A DNA stretch of 64,000 nt from Sphingobacterium sp. PCS056 (GCF_023273895.1 NZ_CP096883.1:3782001-3846000), one strand, 5' to 3'. Numbered from the stretch's first letter, positions 54,249 through 63,667 are shown. Notes: generated by a model from the sequence alone, not told the origin. Numbers and translations: made by a program.

Positions 54249-54407
54249 TTAATCTTTATTTTTTATTGTAGCCGAGTATCCATTAAATTTAAACGTATCG
54301 GAAGTGTGTAGGCTATCAGCTGCTCTCTCCTTCTTATTTAAAGAAATTGGGGTACATGAACTGATTATGCTCAATGCGATTATAATCGAAAAAATAAACT
54401 TGATCAC
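54249..54407 (-). CDS. Small lipoprotein with GTG start, downstream of DUF2891 gene
   Basis: 52 codons. The start GTG lies five bases after the DUF2891 stop. The peptide begins VIKFIFSIIIALSIISSC, a compact lipoprotein signal with Cys18, then TPISLNKKERAADSLHTSDT and ends in TIKNKD. It is short but the lipobox, the tight coupling and the codon use fit a real gene. No function can be assigned. Confidence 0.55.
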   Translation of the reverse strand: MIKFIFSIIIALSIISSCTPISLNKKERAADSLHTSDTFKFNGYSATIKNKD

Positions 54408-54411
54408 AAAC

Positions 54412-55536
54412 TTACTGATGTGTTATGGCATAAAGCGCAAATGTTCCTAACCAATGTGAGCCCATATAGTAGTCATTGCTGATATTAGGCAATGAGTAAG
54501 CCAAATGGTTATTTGCCTGTTGATGTAAATGATTTAGTTCCGGTAGTTTAGTAGCGATGCCATTAAGACAAGTTGCACGGCTAAAATTCAATCCATCTAA
54601 ATGAACAAGCTTGCCATCCGTACGGTCTTTAACAATACCCGGCTCTAACTTAAATTCTTTCACAAATAAATCGGGCATAAAGTCTGTTAACCATTTTTTA
54701 TATTCGTCATCATTTAAAACTTTTGTCATCAATAATGCCTCTTCTAAACAAGGAGAAAGAAAGTCGCTACCACTTGGCTCAAATGCCAGAGAGCAAGATT
54801 TATCGTTTATAAAAAGGCGCTTTGCATGTTGTGTAATTAAATTTTCAAAAGCGTTATCTTGCGTTACCTTTGCATAATCCATTGATAAACTAAATCCAAA
54901 AGCGGTATTATCATGCTGTCCCGAACGGATCGGATAAACAAGTTTAGGTAAATACCCTTCATAACGTTTTACAAGCAGATCTGCCAAAGGCTGTAGCGCT
55001 GTGGCCCACTGTTTCCCTTCAGGATCATTCCAAGTCAACAACTCTGCCTGCAGCTGCAAGAGCCACGCCCATCCATAGGTGCGTTCGAAGCTTGTATTAT
55101 TACTGTCCAGGAAGAAAGCAATTTCCTGATCAACATTCGTTTTGGTTATCTTATCATTCAGGATCAGTCTCGCCTGTTTACTTTCACTGAGGTTAGGGAA
55201 AGTTTTCAATATTTTAACGATAGACCAATAGCCATGAACGGATGAATGCCAATCAAAACAACCGTAAAAAATGGGATGTAATTGTTTTGGTGATTTCAGA
55301 TCCTGAGCAGATCCGATGACCTGACCCAGTTTATTTGGATACTCCTGTTCAAGGCAATGTAATGGCAATGCCAATATTCTTTTTGCCTCAGTAGAATCCA
55401 GCACGACCTGTTGATTTTTTCCTGTTTCGCTATTTCCTGTTTCTGATTGTTGAGAAGTCGATCCTTGATTTTTGTTGCTATTGTTGCATGACAATAAAAC
55501 AGTACAAGTAAAAATGGTAACTAATATTTTGAACAT
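54412..55536 (-). CDS. DUF2891 lipoprotein
   Basis: 374 residues. Lipobox at Cys17 (FTCTVLLSC) followed by a Gln/Ser/Asn-rich linker to about residue 45. The family core is LHPIFYGCFDWHSSVHGYWS near residue 90 and YGWAWLLQLQAELL near 155. DUF2891 proteins resemble alpha/alpha-barrel glycoside-processing enzymes but remain uncharacterised. It lies upstream of a tiny lipoprotein gene and downstream of the fucosidase/hexosaminidase block in the same direction, so a link to glycan use is possible. Confidence 0.85.
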   Translation of the reverse strand: MFKILVTIFTCTVLLSCNNSNKNQGSTSQQSETGNSETGKNQQVVLDSTEAKRILALPLHCLEQEYPNKLGQVIGSAQDLKSPKQLHPIFYGCFDWHSSVHGYWSIVKILKTFPNLSESKQARLILNDKITKTNVDQEIAFFLDSNNTSFERTYGWAWLLQLQAELLTWNDPEGKQWATALQPLADLLVKRYEGYLPKLVYPIRSGQHDNTAFGFSLSMDYAKVTQDNAFENLITQHAKRLFINDKSCSLAFEPSGSDFLSPCLEEALLMTKVLNDDEYKKWLTDFMPDLFVKEFKLEPGIVKDRTDGKLVHLDGLNFSRATCLNGIATKLPELNHLHQQANNHLAYSLPNISNDYYMGSHWLGTFALYAITHQ

Positions 55537-55577
55537 TTTCGGTACATGAATTGATTTCTAAAAATAACAAAAAAAAA

Positions 55578-55595
55578 CCAAAATCATTGTTTTGG
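55578..55595 (-). terminator. Terminator after the second GH29 gene
   Basis: A short stem (CCAAAA/TTTTGG) on the minus strand followed by a run of nine Ts, 27 nt beyond the fucosidase stop. Confidence 0.6.
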
Positions 55596-55621
55596 CTTTT
55601 CAAACTGTTTCAAACTATATT

Positions 55622-57124
55622 TTACATCTTAGCATCCATTAGCTTCTCCGCTTTTATTTTAGGTGCACCCGTTTTCATTTTAATGACAAAGGCTCTATCC
55701 GACTGGAAACTTTTCGGCAATAGCACATCATAATAGGTATTTTTATCGAGATCAATACCAAGATCCGAATGACGCACCTCTAACATTTGTCCATTAGCTA
55801 ATAACGTGGCAGACACAGGAACCTCTGTCGCTGCCTTGGGTACAGATATCCGGACAATATGATTGACGGGCCTGTTGAAAACAGTGAGGTATAAGTTATC
55901 TGCTTTTTTAGTGAAGTACCCCAGTTTAGAATTGGTCATTCCTGCATGTTTGGCTCCATAGATCGCTTCACCATTTATTTTCATCCACTCACCAAGCTCT
56001 TTTGCTATTTTATCTTCCTCAGGATGCATATTTCCCTGGCCATCTGGCCCGAAATTTAAAACAAAATTACCACTTAGGGATGCTGAATAGGTCAGCATAT
56101 CGATAATATCATCGGTGGTTTTGGTATAAATACCCGACCAATCTTTCATATATCCCCAACCGTTTGGTGGAATCGTCATCACACAATCCCAATCGCGCCC
56201 CTCTAACCAAGTGATATCTCCCGGCAATTTACGCTCCCAGCCTTGTTCATAATCACCCAACATCTGACCATTGGAATCAAAATGACGTTTCCCAAATTCA
56301 TCATTTCGGAAACGGGAGCCAATGATAAGACCAGGATGTTTTTCCCGAAGTTCTTTTTCAAGATTGTAAGTAAAATCATAAGACTTTATCCAAGACTGAT
56401 CCCAAGTACCGTCAAACCAAAATCCTTTCATCTGTGGATAATTGGTCATCAACTCCAGTAATTGATTTCTAGTATATTTCAAGAATTTATCAAACTTTTT
56501 CTTTTCCTCTGCCGTTATTGGTTCTTTGCCCATATAATCTGGATTGTTCCATTCCAATACAGAGAAATAAAGGTACACATCGATACCTACTGCGGTATAG
56601 GCATCTACAACCTCTTTCACAATATCTTTTTTATAGGGTGTCTTACTGATATTATAAGGCGAATATTTGGTTGGCCACATCGCGAAACCATCATGGTGCT
56701 TTGTCGTAAAAATCACGTACTTCGCTCCCATGTCTTTTGCTTGCTTTGCCCAACGCTTTGCGTCAAAATCTTTGGGATTAAATTGTTTGTAAAGGTTGTC
56801 GTATGTATTCACCCAATCTTTAGGGGCTGATGGTCCTCTCCATGAACGGATCCATTCAGATGCTGCCGCACCTCCACGTGCACTCACTCCTTCCCATTCA
56901 TTCCCTGGTATTGCATATAGCCCCCAATGTATAAATTGACCTAATCCATAATTGCGGAATGCAACCATTGCCTCATCTGTACGATTGGCAGGTGACAATG
57001 GTCCATACTTAATTTCTTTGATTTCTGTTGATTTAATTTTTGGTCCGGTCCATTGTGCCTGTAGAGAATTGGCTCCAGCTAACAATGCCACAGCAAGTAT
57101 AGATCTGCTTAATAAGTTATTCAT
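55622..57124 (-). CDS. GH29 alpha-L-fucosidase (second)
   Basis: 500 residues when started at MNNLLSRSILAVALLAGANS, which opens a clean signal peptide; the earlier Met would overlap the hexosaminidase gene. Barrel markers: GLGQFIHWGLYAIPGNEW (residues 60-77) and FTTKHHDGFAMW (139-150). The nucleophile is Asp238 in GFWFDGTWDQSW. It should cleave terminal fucose. It starts 10 nt after the GH20 stop in the same direction, so the two form a unit that removes fucose and N-acetylhexosamine from the same glycans. Confidence 0.9.
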   Translation of the reverse strand: MNNLLSRSILAVALLAGANSLQAQWTGPKIKSTEIKEIKYGPLSPANRTDEAMVAFRNYGLGQFIHWGLYAIPGNEWEGVSARGGAAASEWIRSWRGPSAPKDWVNTYDNLYKQFNPKDFDAKRWAKQAKDMGAKYVIFTTKHHDGFAMWPTKYSPYNISKTPYKKDIVKEVVDAYTAVGIDVYLYFSVLEWNNPDYMGKEPITAEEKKKFDKFLKYTRNQLLELMTNYPQMKGFWFDGTWDQSWIKSYDFTYNLEKELREKHPGLIIGSRFRNDEFGKRHFDSNGQMLGDYEQGWERKLPGDITWLEGRDWDCVMTIPPNGWGYMKDWSGIYTKTTDDIIDMLTYSASLSGNFVLNFGPDGQGNMHPEEDKIAKELGEWMKINGEAIYGAKHAGMTNSKLGYFTKKADNLYLTVFNRPVNHIVRISVPKAATEVPVSATLLANGQMLEVRHSDLGIDLDKNTYYDVLLPKSFQSDRAFVIKMKTGAPKIKAEKLMDAKM

Positions 57125-57134
57125 ATTTAATTGG

Positions 57135-58760
57135 TTATTCAGGATTATCAATATAAACGCGTTGTGTCTTTTTTATCACCACCGGTTCAGGATGTGCATT
57201 TGTAAATGGATCGTAGTAGTACAAATTTGCTTCACGATACAAATTCAAATGTTTTTTCAATGATTCTGAAAATTGCACGTAATTTTTATTTGAACTTTTC
57301 GTCCAACCGACCTCCGCCAGAGCGGCCAATCGTGGAAAAGTTAAATAGTCTAATCTATTGGTATTGATAACGGTTTCCGTCCATAAATTTCCCTGAATAC
57401 CTAAAATCTGATTTTTCTCGGTCGTCAACGAAGCATAATGATCTGGAGAAAAATTATAAACATTTTCTAAAGGATTGTACAGTTTTCCCCATTTTCGCCC
57501 ATATTTATGCGATTCTTCCTGTACAAAATCAAAATAAAGTGGTAATCTTGGTGTCAGTATTGTTTTATAGCCAGCCTTTAATATGGCTTTCAACTGCTCG
57601 GGTTTATCATGTCGCCACCACATGAGTATCGTTTTCTCTTTTGATAAATCGGCATCTACCATCTCATCCCATGCTAGTAAAGTGGCATCCATTGTTTTTA
57701 GCGAATCTGCCATGCGACGCATAAAGTAATTTTCTACCGCTTTGTTATCATTTAGATCATGCTTCTGCTTCAAATCCTGCACGTGGGTATCTGAATTCCA
57801 TGTTTCACTACCAAAGGATACTTCATCTCCGCCTAAATGTATTACCGCCGATGGAAACAGCGCTTTCGTTTCACGCAATACCTGAGTTAAAAAAGAATAC
57901 GTTATATCTTTAGCCGGATGAAAAGTAAAATCCGGATGTTTTTCATTTCCACCACCACTCAGTTGCGGGTAAGCCCGATTAGCCGCTGTGGCATGGCCCG
58001 GCATATCGATTTCTGGGATGACTTCGATGTTCCTTTCTTGTGCATAAGCTACAATCTCTGTAATGTCTGCCTGCGTATAATAGGCCGCGGGAGCATATGG
58101 ATCAGTCTGGGAGCCAATACCACCGACCAATGTTAATAGAGGATATTTTTGGATTTCTAATCGCCAAGCGGGTTCATCAGTCAAGTGCCAGTGGAACTTA
58201 TTGAGTTTATAAAATGCCATCCAATCTAAGATGGATTTCACCTTCTCCTTTCCAAAAAAGTGACGTGATTCATCTAACATAAAACCTCGCCACGGATATG
58301 CTGGTTTATCTTTGATTTCAAAAGCAGGAATAGTGATTCCAGACGCAGATTTATTTCCAAAGCTAAATGCTTGCAAAAGCGAACTGACGGCATGGGTAGC
58401 TCCTGCAGGAGAGCTTGCATAAATAATTAGCGTACTGCCCGCTGTCTTAATTTCATATTCTTCACTTTCAAGATGTTGCTTACGAACAAATTGAATTGCT
58501 GAAATCTGTTTTTTATCATGATGGATAAGTCCTGTATAACCAAATTTTGATAAAAGCTGCTTTTGAAGATACTGACCAACCGTATCAAAAGTCTTATCTC
58601 CAATCTGTATTTTACCAGATGAAGGAAAGAAATACGACCCTTCCGTCATCTCTATAAAATCTGGCTTCGGAATTAGAGATAACTGTGCTTTCGTAACACT
58701 GGAGCTAATCGTAAACAAGACGATAAATGCTGCTGCTTTGCCAAGTTTTTTTGTGATCAT
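57135..58760 (-). CDS. GH20 beta-N-acetylhexosaminidase
   Basis: 541 residues with signal peptide (MITKKLGKAAAFIVLFTISS, SVTKAQ). The N-terminal GH20b domain (about 30-155) precedes the barrel: WRGFMLDESRHFFG, FHWHLTDEPAWRLEI, EVIPEIDMPGHATAA. The catalytic pair is Asp-Glu in HLGGDEVSF. It removes terminal GlcNAc/GalNAc via a substrate-assisted mechanism. First gene of the unit with the fucosidase. Confidence 0.95.
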   Translation of the reverse strand: MITKKLGKAAAFIVLFTISSSVTKAQLSLIPKPDFIEMTEGSYFFPSSGKIQIGDKTFDTVGQYLQKQLLSKFGYTGLIHHDKKQISAIQFVRKQHLESEEYEIKTAGSTLIIYASSPAGATHAVSSLLQAFSFGNKSASGITIPAFEIKDKPAYPWRGFMLDESRHFFGKEKVKSILDWMAFYKLNKFHWHLTDEPAWRLEIQKYPLLTLVGGIGSQTDPYAPAAYYTQADITEIVAYAQERNIEVIPEIDMPGHATAANRAYPQLSGGGNEKHPDFTFHPAKDITYSFLTQVLRETKALFPSAVIHLGGDEVSFGSETWNSDTHVQDLKQKHDLNDNKAVENYFMRRMADSLKTMDATLLAWDEMVDADLSKEKTILMWWRHDKPEQLKAILKAGYKTILTPRLPLYFDFVQEESHKYGRKWGKLYNPLENVYNFSPDHYASLTTEKNQILGIQGNLWTETVINTNRLDYLTFPRLAALAEVGWTKSSNKNYVQFSESLKKHLNLYREANLYYYDPFTNAHPEPVVIKKTQRVYIDNPE

Positions 58761-58937
58761 AAAATTTTATTAACCCTGTCACGACTACGCCTTGATTGTC
58801 TCGAGATGTGGTCAGAAAGAAAAACGTATTAATTCGATTTATAAAATCTAAATATATGCTTCTTGCACATGATCTCAGGGAATATCTAGGATGCAAACGA
58901 TTGTGCAAATGACGAAAACGTTAGCGTAATGAATTGC

Positions 58938-59639
58938 TTACAAAGTAGCATATCGCTCTATTAGCTGAGCAACCAGATAGGGAACTGCTTCCGATGCAGC
59001 ACTTTCTATAGTACTTGCCCGTTTGGGTATCCGCGATGTGTTAATCTGTTTATCAACAACATACAAATCGCATGTAGGTGCTATTACATCAACTAATCCA
59101 GCAGCTGGATATACCGCCAAAGAGGTGCCGATAACAATCATAATGTCGGCCTCTCGTGCCATTTCGATGGCTGGTTCCATATTCGGAACTGCCTCACCGA
59201 ACCATACTATATTAGGTCTTAATTGGGAACCTTTTTCACATAAGTCACCCATTTTGATCTCATAACCGTCGATTGGATAGATTAGCCTTTTATCTTTTGA
59301 TGAGCAAGCTTGATCTAATCTTCCATGCAAATGAAGCACATGATCAGAACCTGCCCGTTCATGTAATGTATCCACATTTTGCGTCACAATCTGTACATCA
59401 AACGACTTACCCAATGCGACCAGAGCTTCATGCGCAGCATTAGGTTTAGCCTGCATAGCGACTTGTCGCCGCATGTTATAAAAATCTTGAACGAGTTTGG
59501 GATTACGGTACCAGCCATCAATACTAGCAACGTCATCTACATCATGCCCCTCCCACAATCCATCCGCATCTCTAAATGTCTTAATACCACTTTCTGCTGA
59601 GATACCAGCTCCGGTAAATACAATGATTTTCTTCTTCAT
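58938..59639 (-). CDS. cobB: Sir2-family NAD-dependent protein deacylase (CobB-like)
   Basis: 233 residues when started at MKKKIIVFTG; an earlier start would run into the upstream gene. NAD-binding GAGISAESGI (residues 10-19), TQNVDTLHERAG and the catalytic His105 (LHLHGRL) are intact. The Y54-x-x-R57 pair (FYNMRR) marks class III sirtuins that remove succinyl/malonyl groups. Of the four zinc cysteines only Cys112 and Cys134 remain. It follows the lipoprotein gene at 59654, 14 nt apart, an odd pairing that may be cotranscription only. Confidence 0.9.
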   Translation of the reverse strand: MKKKIIVFTGAGISAESGIKTFRDADGLWEGHDVDDVASIDGWYRNPKLVQDFYNMRRQVAMQAKPNAAHEALVALGKSFDVQIVTQNVDTLHERAGSDHVLHLHGRLDQACSSKDKRLIYPIDGYEIKMGDLCEKGSQLRPNIVWFGEAVPNMEPAIEMAREADIMIVIGTSLAVYPAAGLVDVIAPTCDLYVVDKQINTSRIPKRASTIESAASEAVPYLVAQLIERYATL

Positions 59640-59653
59640 ATCTTCATTATCTA

Positions 59654-60106
59654 CTACCAAGTTAAGACCGAATCTTGGAAATTTGTGGGCAATTGCAATT
59701 TAATGGAGTCTTTACTGCTGATGACATTATTATTGGACGTTATAAATGCTCTTTCAAAACTCACAAAAATCTTATTCGGTATATGCAGTTCTAAGGGAGA
59801 TTTGGCCTTAAAAATGTAACGATTATTTTCCAAACTAAGATTTTTATAGATGCGATAAGCAACTACCTTAGCCTTTATTTTTTCAACTCCAGCGAGTTTC
59901 TTTATATCTGTTGTATTTTGAGCTTCGGTATCCTCATAGTACATAAAATGATCCGAATTAGCGAGATCTCTAATATCCATGCGTTGCTCTAGCACTTCCC
60001 GAGCAAGTGAATCGGCACGTTGCTTTTGCGTTTCATTTCCGTTTCCGTGATTACAGGAAAGTAGCAGTGACAAGGGTAACAGTGTTAAAATATATTTCAT
60101 AATCAT
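59654..60106 (-). CDS. Small lipoprotein of unknown function
   Basis: 150 residues; the Met at residue 3 is an equal start. Signal peptide and lipobox ILTLLPLSLLLSC (Cys18), a His/Gly/Asn linker, a charged helix (KQRADSLAREVLEQRMD), then a beta-rich C-terminus (ELHIPNKIFVSFERAF). No family is recognised. The fucosidase terminator lies just before its start, so it either uses readthrough or its own promoter. Confidence 0.6.
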   Translation of the reverse strand: MIMKYILTLLPLSLLLSCNHGNGNETQKQRADSLAREVLEQRMDIRDLANSDHFMYYEDTEAQNTTDIKKLAGVEKIKAKVVAYRIYKNLSLENNRYIFKAKSPLELHIPNKIFVSFERAFITSNNNVISSKDSIKLQLPTNFQDSVLTW

Positions 60107-60110
60107 AAAA

Positions 60111-60136
60111 AAAGAGGCAATTTTAATTGCCTCTTT
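60111..60136 (-). terminator. Terminator after the third GH29 gene
   Basis: A 12-bp stem (60111-60122, 60125-60136; AAAGAGGCAATT) with two-base loop, followed on the minus strand by TTTT then the next start codon. It begins six bases after the fucosidase stop. Confidence 0.8.
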
Positions 60137-60142
60137 ACAAAT

Positions 60143-61981
60143 TTATAAATTACTTTCAATAGCTCCTACGTGCTCTCGATACAATTCAATTGGTTTATCC
60201 AATAAAACAGCAATTACTGTCATGTTTTTATCCACCCGTTCTTTAGGAACGTCCATATAAACAATACCTGGAGTCGAACTCCAGTACAGTTTATTGAATA
60301 TATCATGACCGATCATAGAACCTTCGCCTACTATACGTATACGTGCAATGGTATTCTTAAGCCCTTTTAATGCAATAGGACCTGTTGGAGTTCCTTCAAC
60401 GAAAAGATAAAGTGTCTGCTTATCTTTAGATAGCGCACTTAGTCCAGCGTAATGTCCATCAGGAATTCCAGCTTCAGCATCATGTAAAATTTCAGCATTT
60501 TTTGCTACCCACTCTTTCATATCGGCAGATGCAAATTTTAAGTTTTTATCTAGTATATCGCCGTCTGCACTGATTTTGTCTTTAAACAAATTGGATCCCA
60601 TGGCAGTAGCTTTACTAATTGTTGCAATGGCATGCGCTGCTTGATTTTGGCCAGCAATTTCATAAGCAGTATAACTCACTTCTTTTCTTTCCAAATCAAT
60701 AGCTGGCTTCTCATTAAAGGTAATGGCTACAACAGTTACAGCTGGATCGAAATTAGCTGTCGGTAGATTTAATTCTAACGTATAATCATCATACTGATAA
60801 TCTATTTTGTCTGAATTTCCAACAAATTTAATTGAAGTAGGTTTAGTTTTCAGACCTTGTAAAACTAATTTATCTTTGACATTATCCAAGTAGATGTATA
60901 ATGTTTTTCCATCTTTAGAAAAAGCATTTTTATCATTCCAAAACCGAGATTGAACTCCTGCTCGGGTACCATAAATAGCGTCCTTGTGTTTAGAAGTCCA
61001 TCTTCCTAATTCTTTCAAGATCTGCACCTGTTCTGTAGGAATTGTCCCATCAGCTTTAGGGCCAATATCCAATAAAAGATTTCCGCCCATTGAAATACAA
61101 TCTACCAAAGTACGGACGATCATGTTTGGTGTTTTATAATGATGGTCAAAATGCTGATATCCCCACGAATCATTCATGGTATAGCAGAGTTCCCAGTAGC
61201 GTGCTTCAGGTTTTACAACCGGAATACCCTGCTCTGGAGTATCATAGTCACCGTGTTGATTCAGTCTGGAATTGATGATGATATTGGGATTATACTTGCG
61301 CAATTGCGTCAATGTTTCTTTTGCACGCCACTCCTGATCGTTGTGTTCCCAATCGCCATCAAACCAAATTAAATCTGGCTTATATGCTTTAGACAATTCT
61401 GCTAACTGTCCCTGATAGTAATTCACAAACTTATTCCAACGATTGGCATCATCGCCTACGTTATAACGTTTTTTTATTCTCGTATTGACATCATAGTCAG
61501 GATGACTCCAATCTGGCAAGGAGTAATATAAACCGGTTTTAAGACCTTTTTTCTGAAGTGCGGTCACAAAGGGAGTCAAAACATCCTTTTTAGCAGCAGC
61601 ATCTTTAGCTGTGGTAATCGCATTATTCGACTTGCTATCCCAAAGCGAGACCCCATCATGATGACGTGTTGTTATGACCGAATACTTCGCTCCCGATTCC
61701 TGAATCAATTTTGCCCATTCTTCCGGTTGATATTGGTTGGCTGTAAAACCAGCCAATTGCTTCATGTAATTTTCATGACTGATATAGTTATTGAAAAAAG
61801 CCCAAGATTCAGAAATTCCTCTCACTGAATAAATTCCCCAGTGGATAAAAATGCCTAGTTTTGCATCTTCAAACCATTCCATCTTTTTCTTTTCTTCATT
61901 ATTTTTAGTTTCTTGTGCAAAAACGTTATAGCTTGAAAGCGCTATAAAAAACACAGCTAGGATTGACTTCTTTCGAATCAT
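60143..61981 (-). CDS. GH29 alpha-L-fucosidase (third) with duplicated C-terminal domain
   Basis: 612 residues, longer than the usual ~450-500. Signal peptide (MIRKKSILAVFFIALSSYNV, FAQ). Barrel: WFEDAKLGIFIHWGIYSV (36-53) and TTRHHDGVSLW (104-114). Nucleophile Asp208 in LIWFDGDWEH. After the barrel, residues about 340-425 and 500-600 are two similar beta domains: SKDGKTLYIYLD / SKDKQTLYLFVE, LVLQGLKTKPTSIKFVG / IALKGLKNTIARIRIVG, VTVVAITFNEKP / MTVIAVLLDKP. The second copy may add binding surface. Confidence 0.9.
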   Translation of the reverse strand: MIRKKSILAVFFIALSSYNVFAQETKNNEEKKKMEWFEDAKLGIFIHWGIYSVRGISESWAFFNNYISHENYMKQLAGFTANQYQPEEWAKLIQESGAKYSVITTRHHDGVSLWDSKSNNAITTAKDAAAKKDVLTPFVTALQKKGLKTGLYYSLPDWSHPDYDVNTRIKKRYNVGDDANRWNKFVNYYQGQLAELSKAYKPDLIWFDGDWEHNDQEWRAKETLTQLRKYNPNIIINSRLNQHGDYDTPEQGIPVVKPEARYWELCYTMNDSWGYQHFDHHYKTPNMIVRTLVDCISMGGNLLLDIGPKADGTIPTEQVQILKELGRWTSKHKDAIYGTRAGVQSRFWNDKNAFSKDGKTLYIYLDNVKDKLVLQGLKTKPTSIKFVGNSDKIDYQYDDYTLELNLPTANFDPAVTVVAITFNEKPAIDLERKEVSYTAYEIAGQNQAAHAIATISKATAMGSNLFKDKISADGDILDKNLKFASADMKEWVAKNAEILHDAEAGIPDGHYAGLSALSKDKQTLYLFVEGTPTGPIALKGLKNTIARIRIVGEGSMIGHDIFNKLYWSSTPGIVYMDVPKERVDKNMTVIAVLLDKPIELYREHVGAIESNL

Positions 61982-62075
61982 GTCTACTAATTGAAATATT
62001 AGGTTTTAAAAGGGGAAAAGTAAGAAATATATTCATGCAATTCAAACTTAAAGTCGCTATTTTGGCTTAATAATT

Positions 62076-62083
62076 TATCTTTG
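62076..62083 (+). promoter_or_regulatory. -7 box close to the rnhA start
   Basis: TATCTTTG (TAnnTTTG) ends five bases before the rnhA ATG. If used, the transcript would start at or within the start codon. Confidence 0.3.
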
Positions 62084-62088
62084 TATGG

Positions 62089-62586
62089 ATGATTGAATTA
62101 TATACGGATGGCGCTTCAAGCGGTAATCCAGGACCAGGTGGCTATGGCACAATATTAAGAACAATTTATACGGGTGATAACGAAGCGTATAAGGGGAAAT
62201 TAATTGAAAAAGAATTCTCTGGTGGCTACCGCAAGACCACCAATAATCGAATGGAGCTAATGGCAGTAATTGTTGGTCTAGAAGCTTTAAAAAACTTAAA
62301 TCAACAGGTTACGGTATATTCCGATTCCAAATATGTCATTGACGCCATCGATAAAAAATGGGTGTATGGCTGGATTCAAAAGGGATTTGCTGGTAAAAAA
62401 AATAAAGATCTTTGGATTAGATTGATGCAGGTTTACAAACTACATCAGGTAAAATTGGTGTGGGTAAAGGGTCATGCTGGTCATCCGCTCAATGAACGAT
62501 GTGACCAATTGGCGGTAAAAGCCTCTAAAGATAAATCTTGTTGGAAAATCGATTCTGTTTTTGAAATGGAAGAAGCAAAAGGATAA
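62089..62586 (+). CDS. rnhA: Ribonuclease HI
   Basis: 165 residues. Catalytic residues align with the family: Asp7 ([14 protein letters not shown]), Glu56 (RMELMAV), Asp79 (YSDSKYV) and Asp139 (NERCDQLA), with the flexible His loop GHAGH (His129/132). It removes RNA from RNA-DNA hybrids. The short ATG frame three codons long just before is not used. Closed by a strong bidirectional hairpin. Confidence 0.95.
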   Translation: MIELYTDGASSGNPGPGGYGTILRTIYTGDNEAYKGKLIEKEFSGGYRKTTNNRMELMAVIVGLEALKNLNQQVTVYSDSKYVIDAIDKKWVYGWIQKGFAGKKNKDLWIRLMQVYKLHQVKLVWVKGHAGHPLNERCDQLAVKASKDKSCWKIDSVFEMEEAKG

Positions 62587-62622
62587 ACAGAAATTATTAT
62601 AATCTGTTTGAAATAGCAGAAG

Positions 62623-62654
62623 AAAGGCTAGCGAAATTGATATCGCTAGCCTTT
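62623..62654. terminator. Bidirectional hairpin between rnhA and trxB
   Basis: A 12-bp stem (62623-62634, 62643-62654; AAAGGCTAGCGA) with an eight-base loop and T-runs on both strands, between convergent genes. Confidence 0.85.
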
Positions 62655-62669
62655 TTATTGTTAACACGA

Positions 62670-63620
62670 TTACGCAACATCTTCTTTAGCTGCCAGATAA
62701 CGTTCTGCTTCCAAAGCGGCCATACAACCTGTTCCCGCAGCCGTAATTGCTTGGCGATATACATTATCCTGTACATCTCCGCAGGCAAATACACCTGGAA
62801 TATTGGTTGCCGTAGTATTGGGTTGAGTGATTAAATAACCCGTTTCATCCATGTCCAAGATACCGTTGAAAAGTTCTGTATTTGGCTTATGCCCAATAGC
62901 AACAAAAAAACCTGTTACATCCAGCACTTTTTCAGATTGATCTTTGTTATTTAAAACACGAACACCTGTTACCACTTGACCATCACCTAAGATTTCCTTC
63001 GTTTCCGAGTTATAATGCACTTCAATGTTGGGAGTATTCATCACACGGTGAACCATTGCTTTAGAAGCTCTAAATTCATCACGACGTACCAACATATGTA
63101 CCTTAGAACATAATTTTGCCAAATAAGTAGCTTCTTCGGCGGCTGTATCACCTGCACCTACAATAGCAACTTCTTGGTTTTTAAAGAAAAAACCGTCACA
63201 TACTGCACAAGCAGATACACCAAAACCGTTATACTTTTGCTCACTATCCAATCCCAACCATTTTGCAGTAGCTCCAGTAGCGATGATCACAGTATCAGCA
63301 GTTACTGTTTTGATACCATCAATCTCAACCTGATGCACTGGACCAGAAAAATCAACTTTGGTCGCATATCCAAAACGGACATCTGTACCAAATCGTTCTG
63401 CCTGCATCCTTAGATCTTCCATCATGATTGGACCTGTAATTCCTTTAGGGTATCCAGGAAAATTATCAACTTCAGTTGTCTGAGTCAATTGACCCCCTGG
63501 TACCATCCCTGTATATATAACCGGTTTCATATCAGCACGGGCTGCATAAATAGCTGCCGTATATCCTGCGGGTCCTGAACCAATTATTAAACACTGTAGG
63601 TGTTCTATTTCTTGAGACAT
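62670..63620 (-). CDS. trxB: Thioredoxin reductase
   Basis: 316 residues. FAD motif GSGPAGYTAA (residues 15-24), redox pair Cys138-A-V-Cys141 (ACAVCDGFF), NADPH motif VGAGDTAAEEA, and FACGDVQDN near the C-terminus. It reduces thioredoxin with NADPH. Start MSQEIEHLQC is the only sensible one. Confidence 0.95.
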   Translation of the reverse strand: MSQEIEHLQCLIIGSGPAGYTAAIYAARADMKPVIYTGMVPGGQLTQTTEVDNFPGYPKGITGPIMMEDLRMQAERFGTDVRFGYATKVDFSGPVHQVEIDGIKTVTADTVIIATGATAKWLGLDSEQKYNGFGVSACAVCDGFFFKNQEVAIVGAGDTAAEEATYLAKLCSKVHMLVRRDEFRASKAMVHRVMNTPNIEVHYNSETKEILGDGQVVTGVRVLNNKDQSEKVLDVTGFFVAIGHKPNTELFNGILDMDETGYLITQPNTTATNIPGVFACGDVQDNVYRQAITAAGTGCMAALEAERYLAAKEDVA

Positions 63621-63667
63621 AATATTATTTTATAAAATCTTATTTTCTAATTAGCTAACCACTTGAC

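Noticed and set aside
57125..57151. Upstream start for the second GH29 gene
   Set aside because: It would overlap the GH20 gene and place extra residues before a clean signal peptide.
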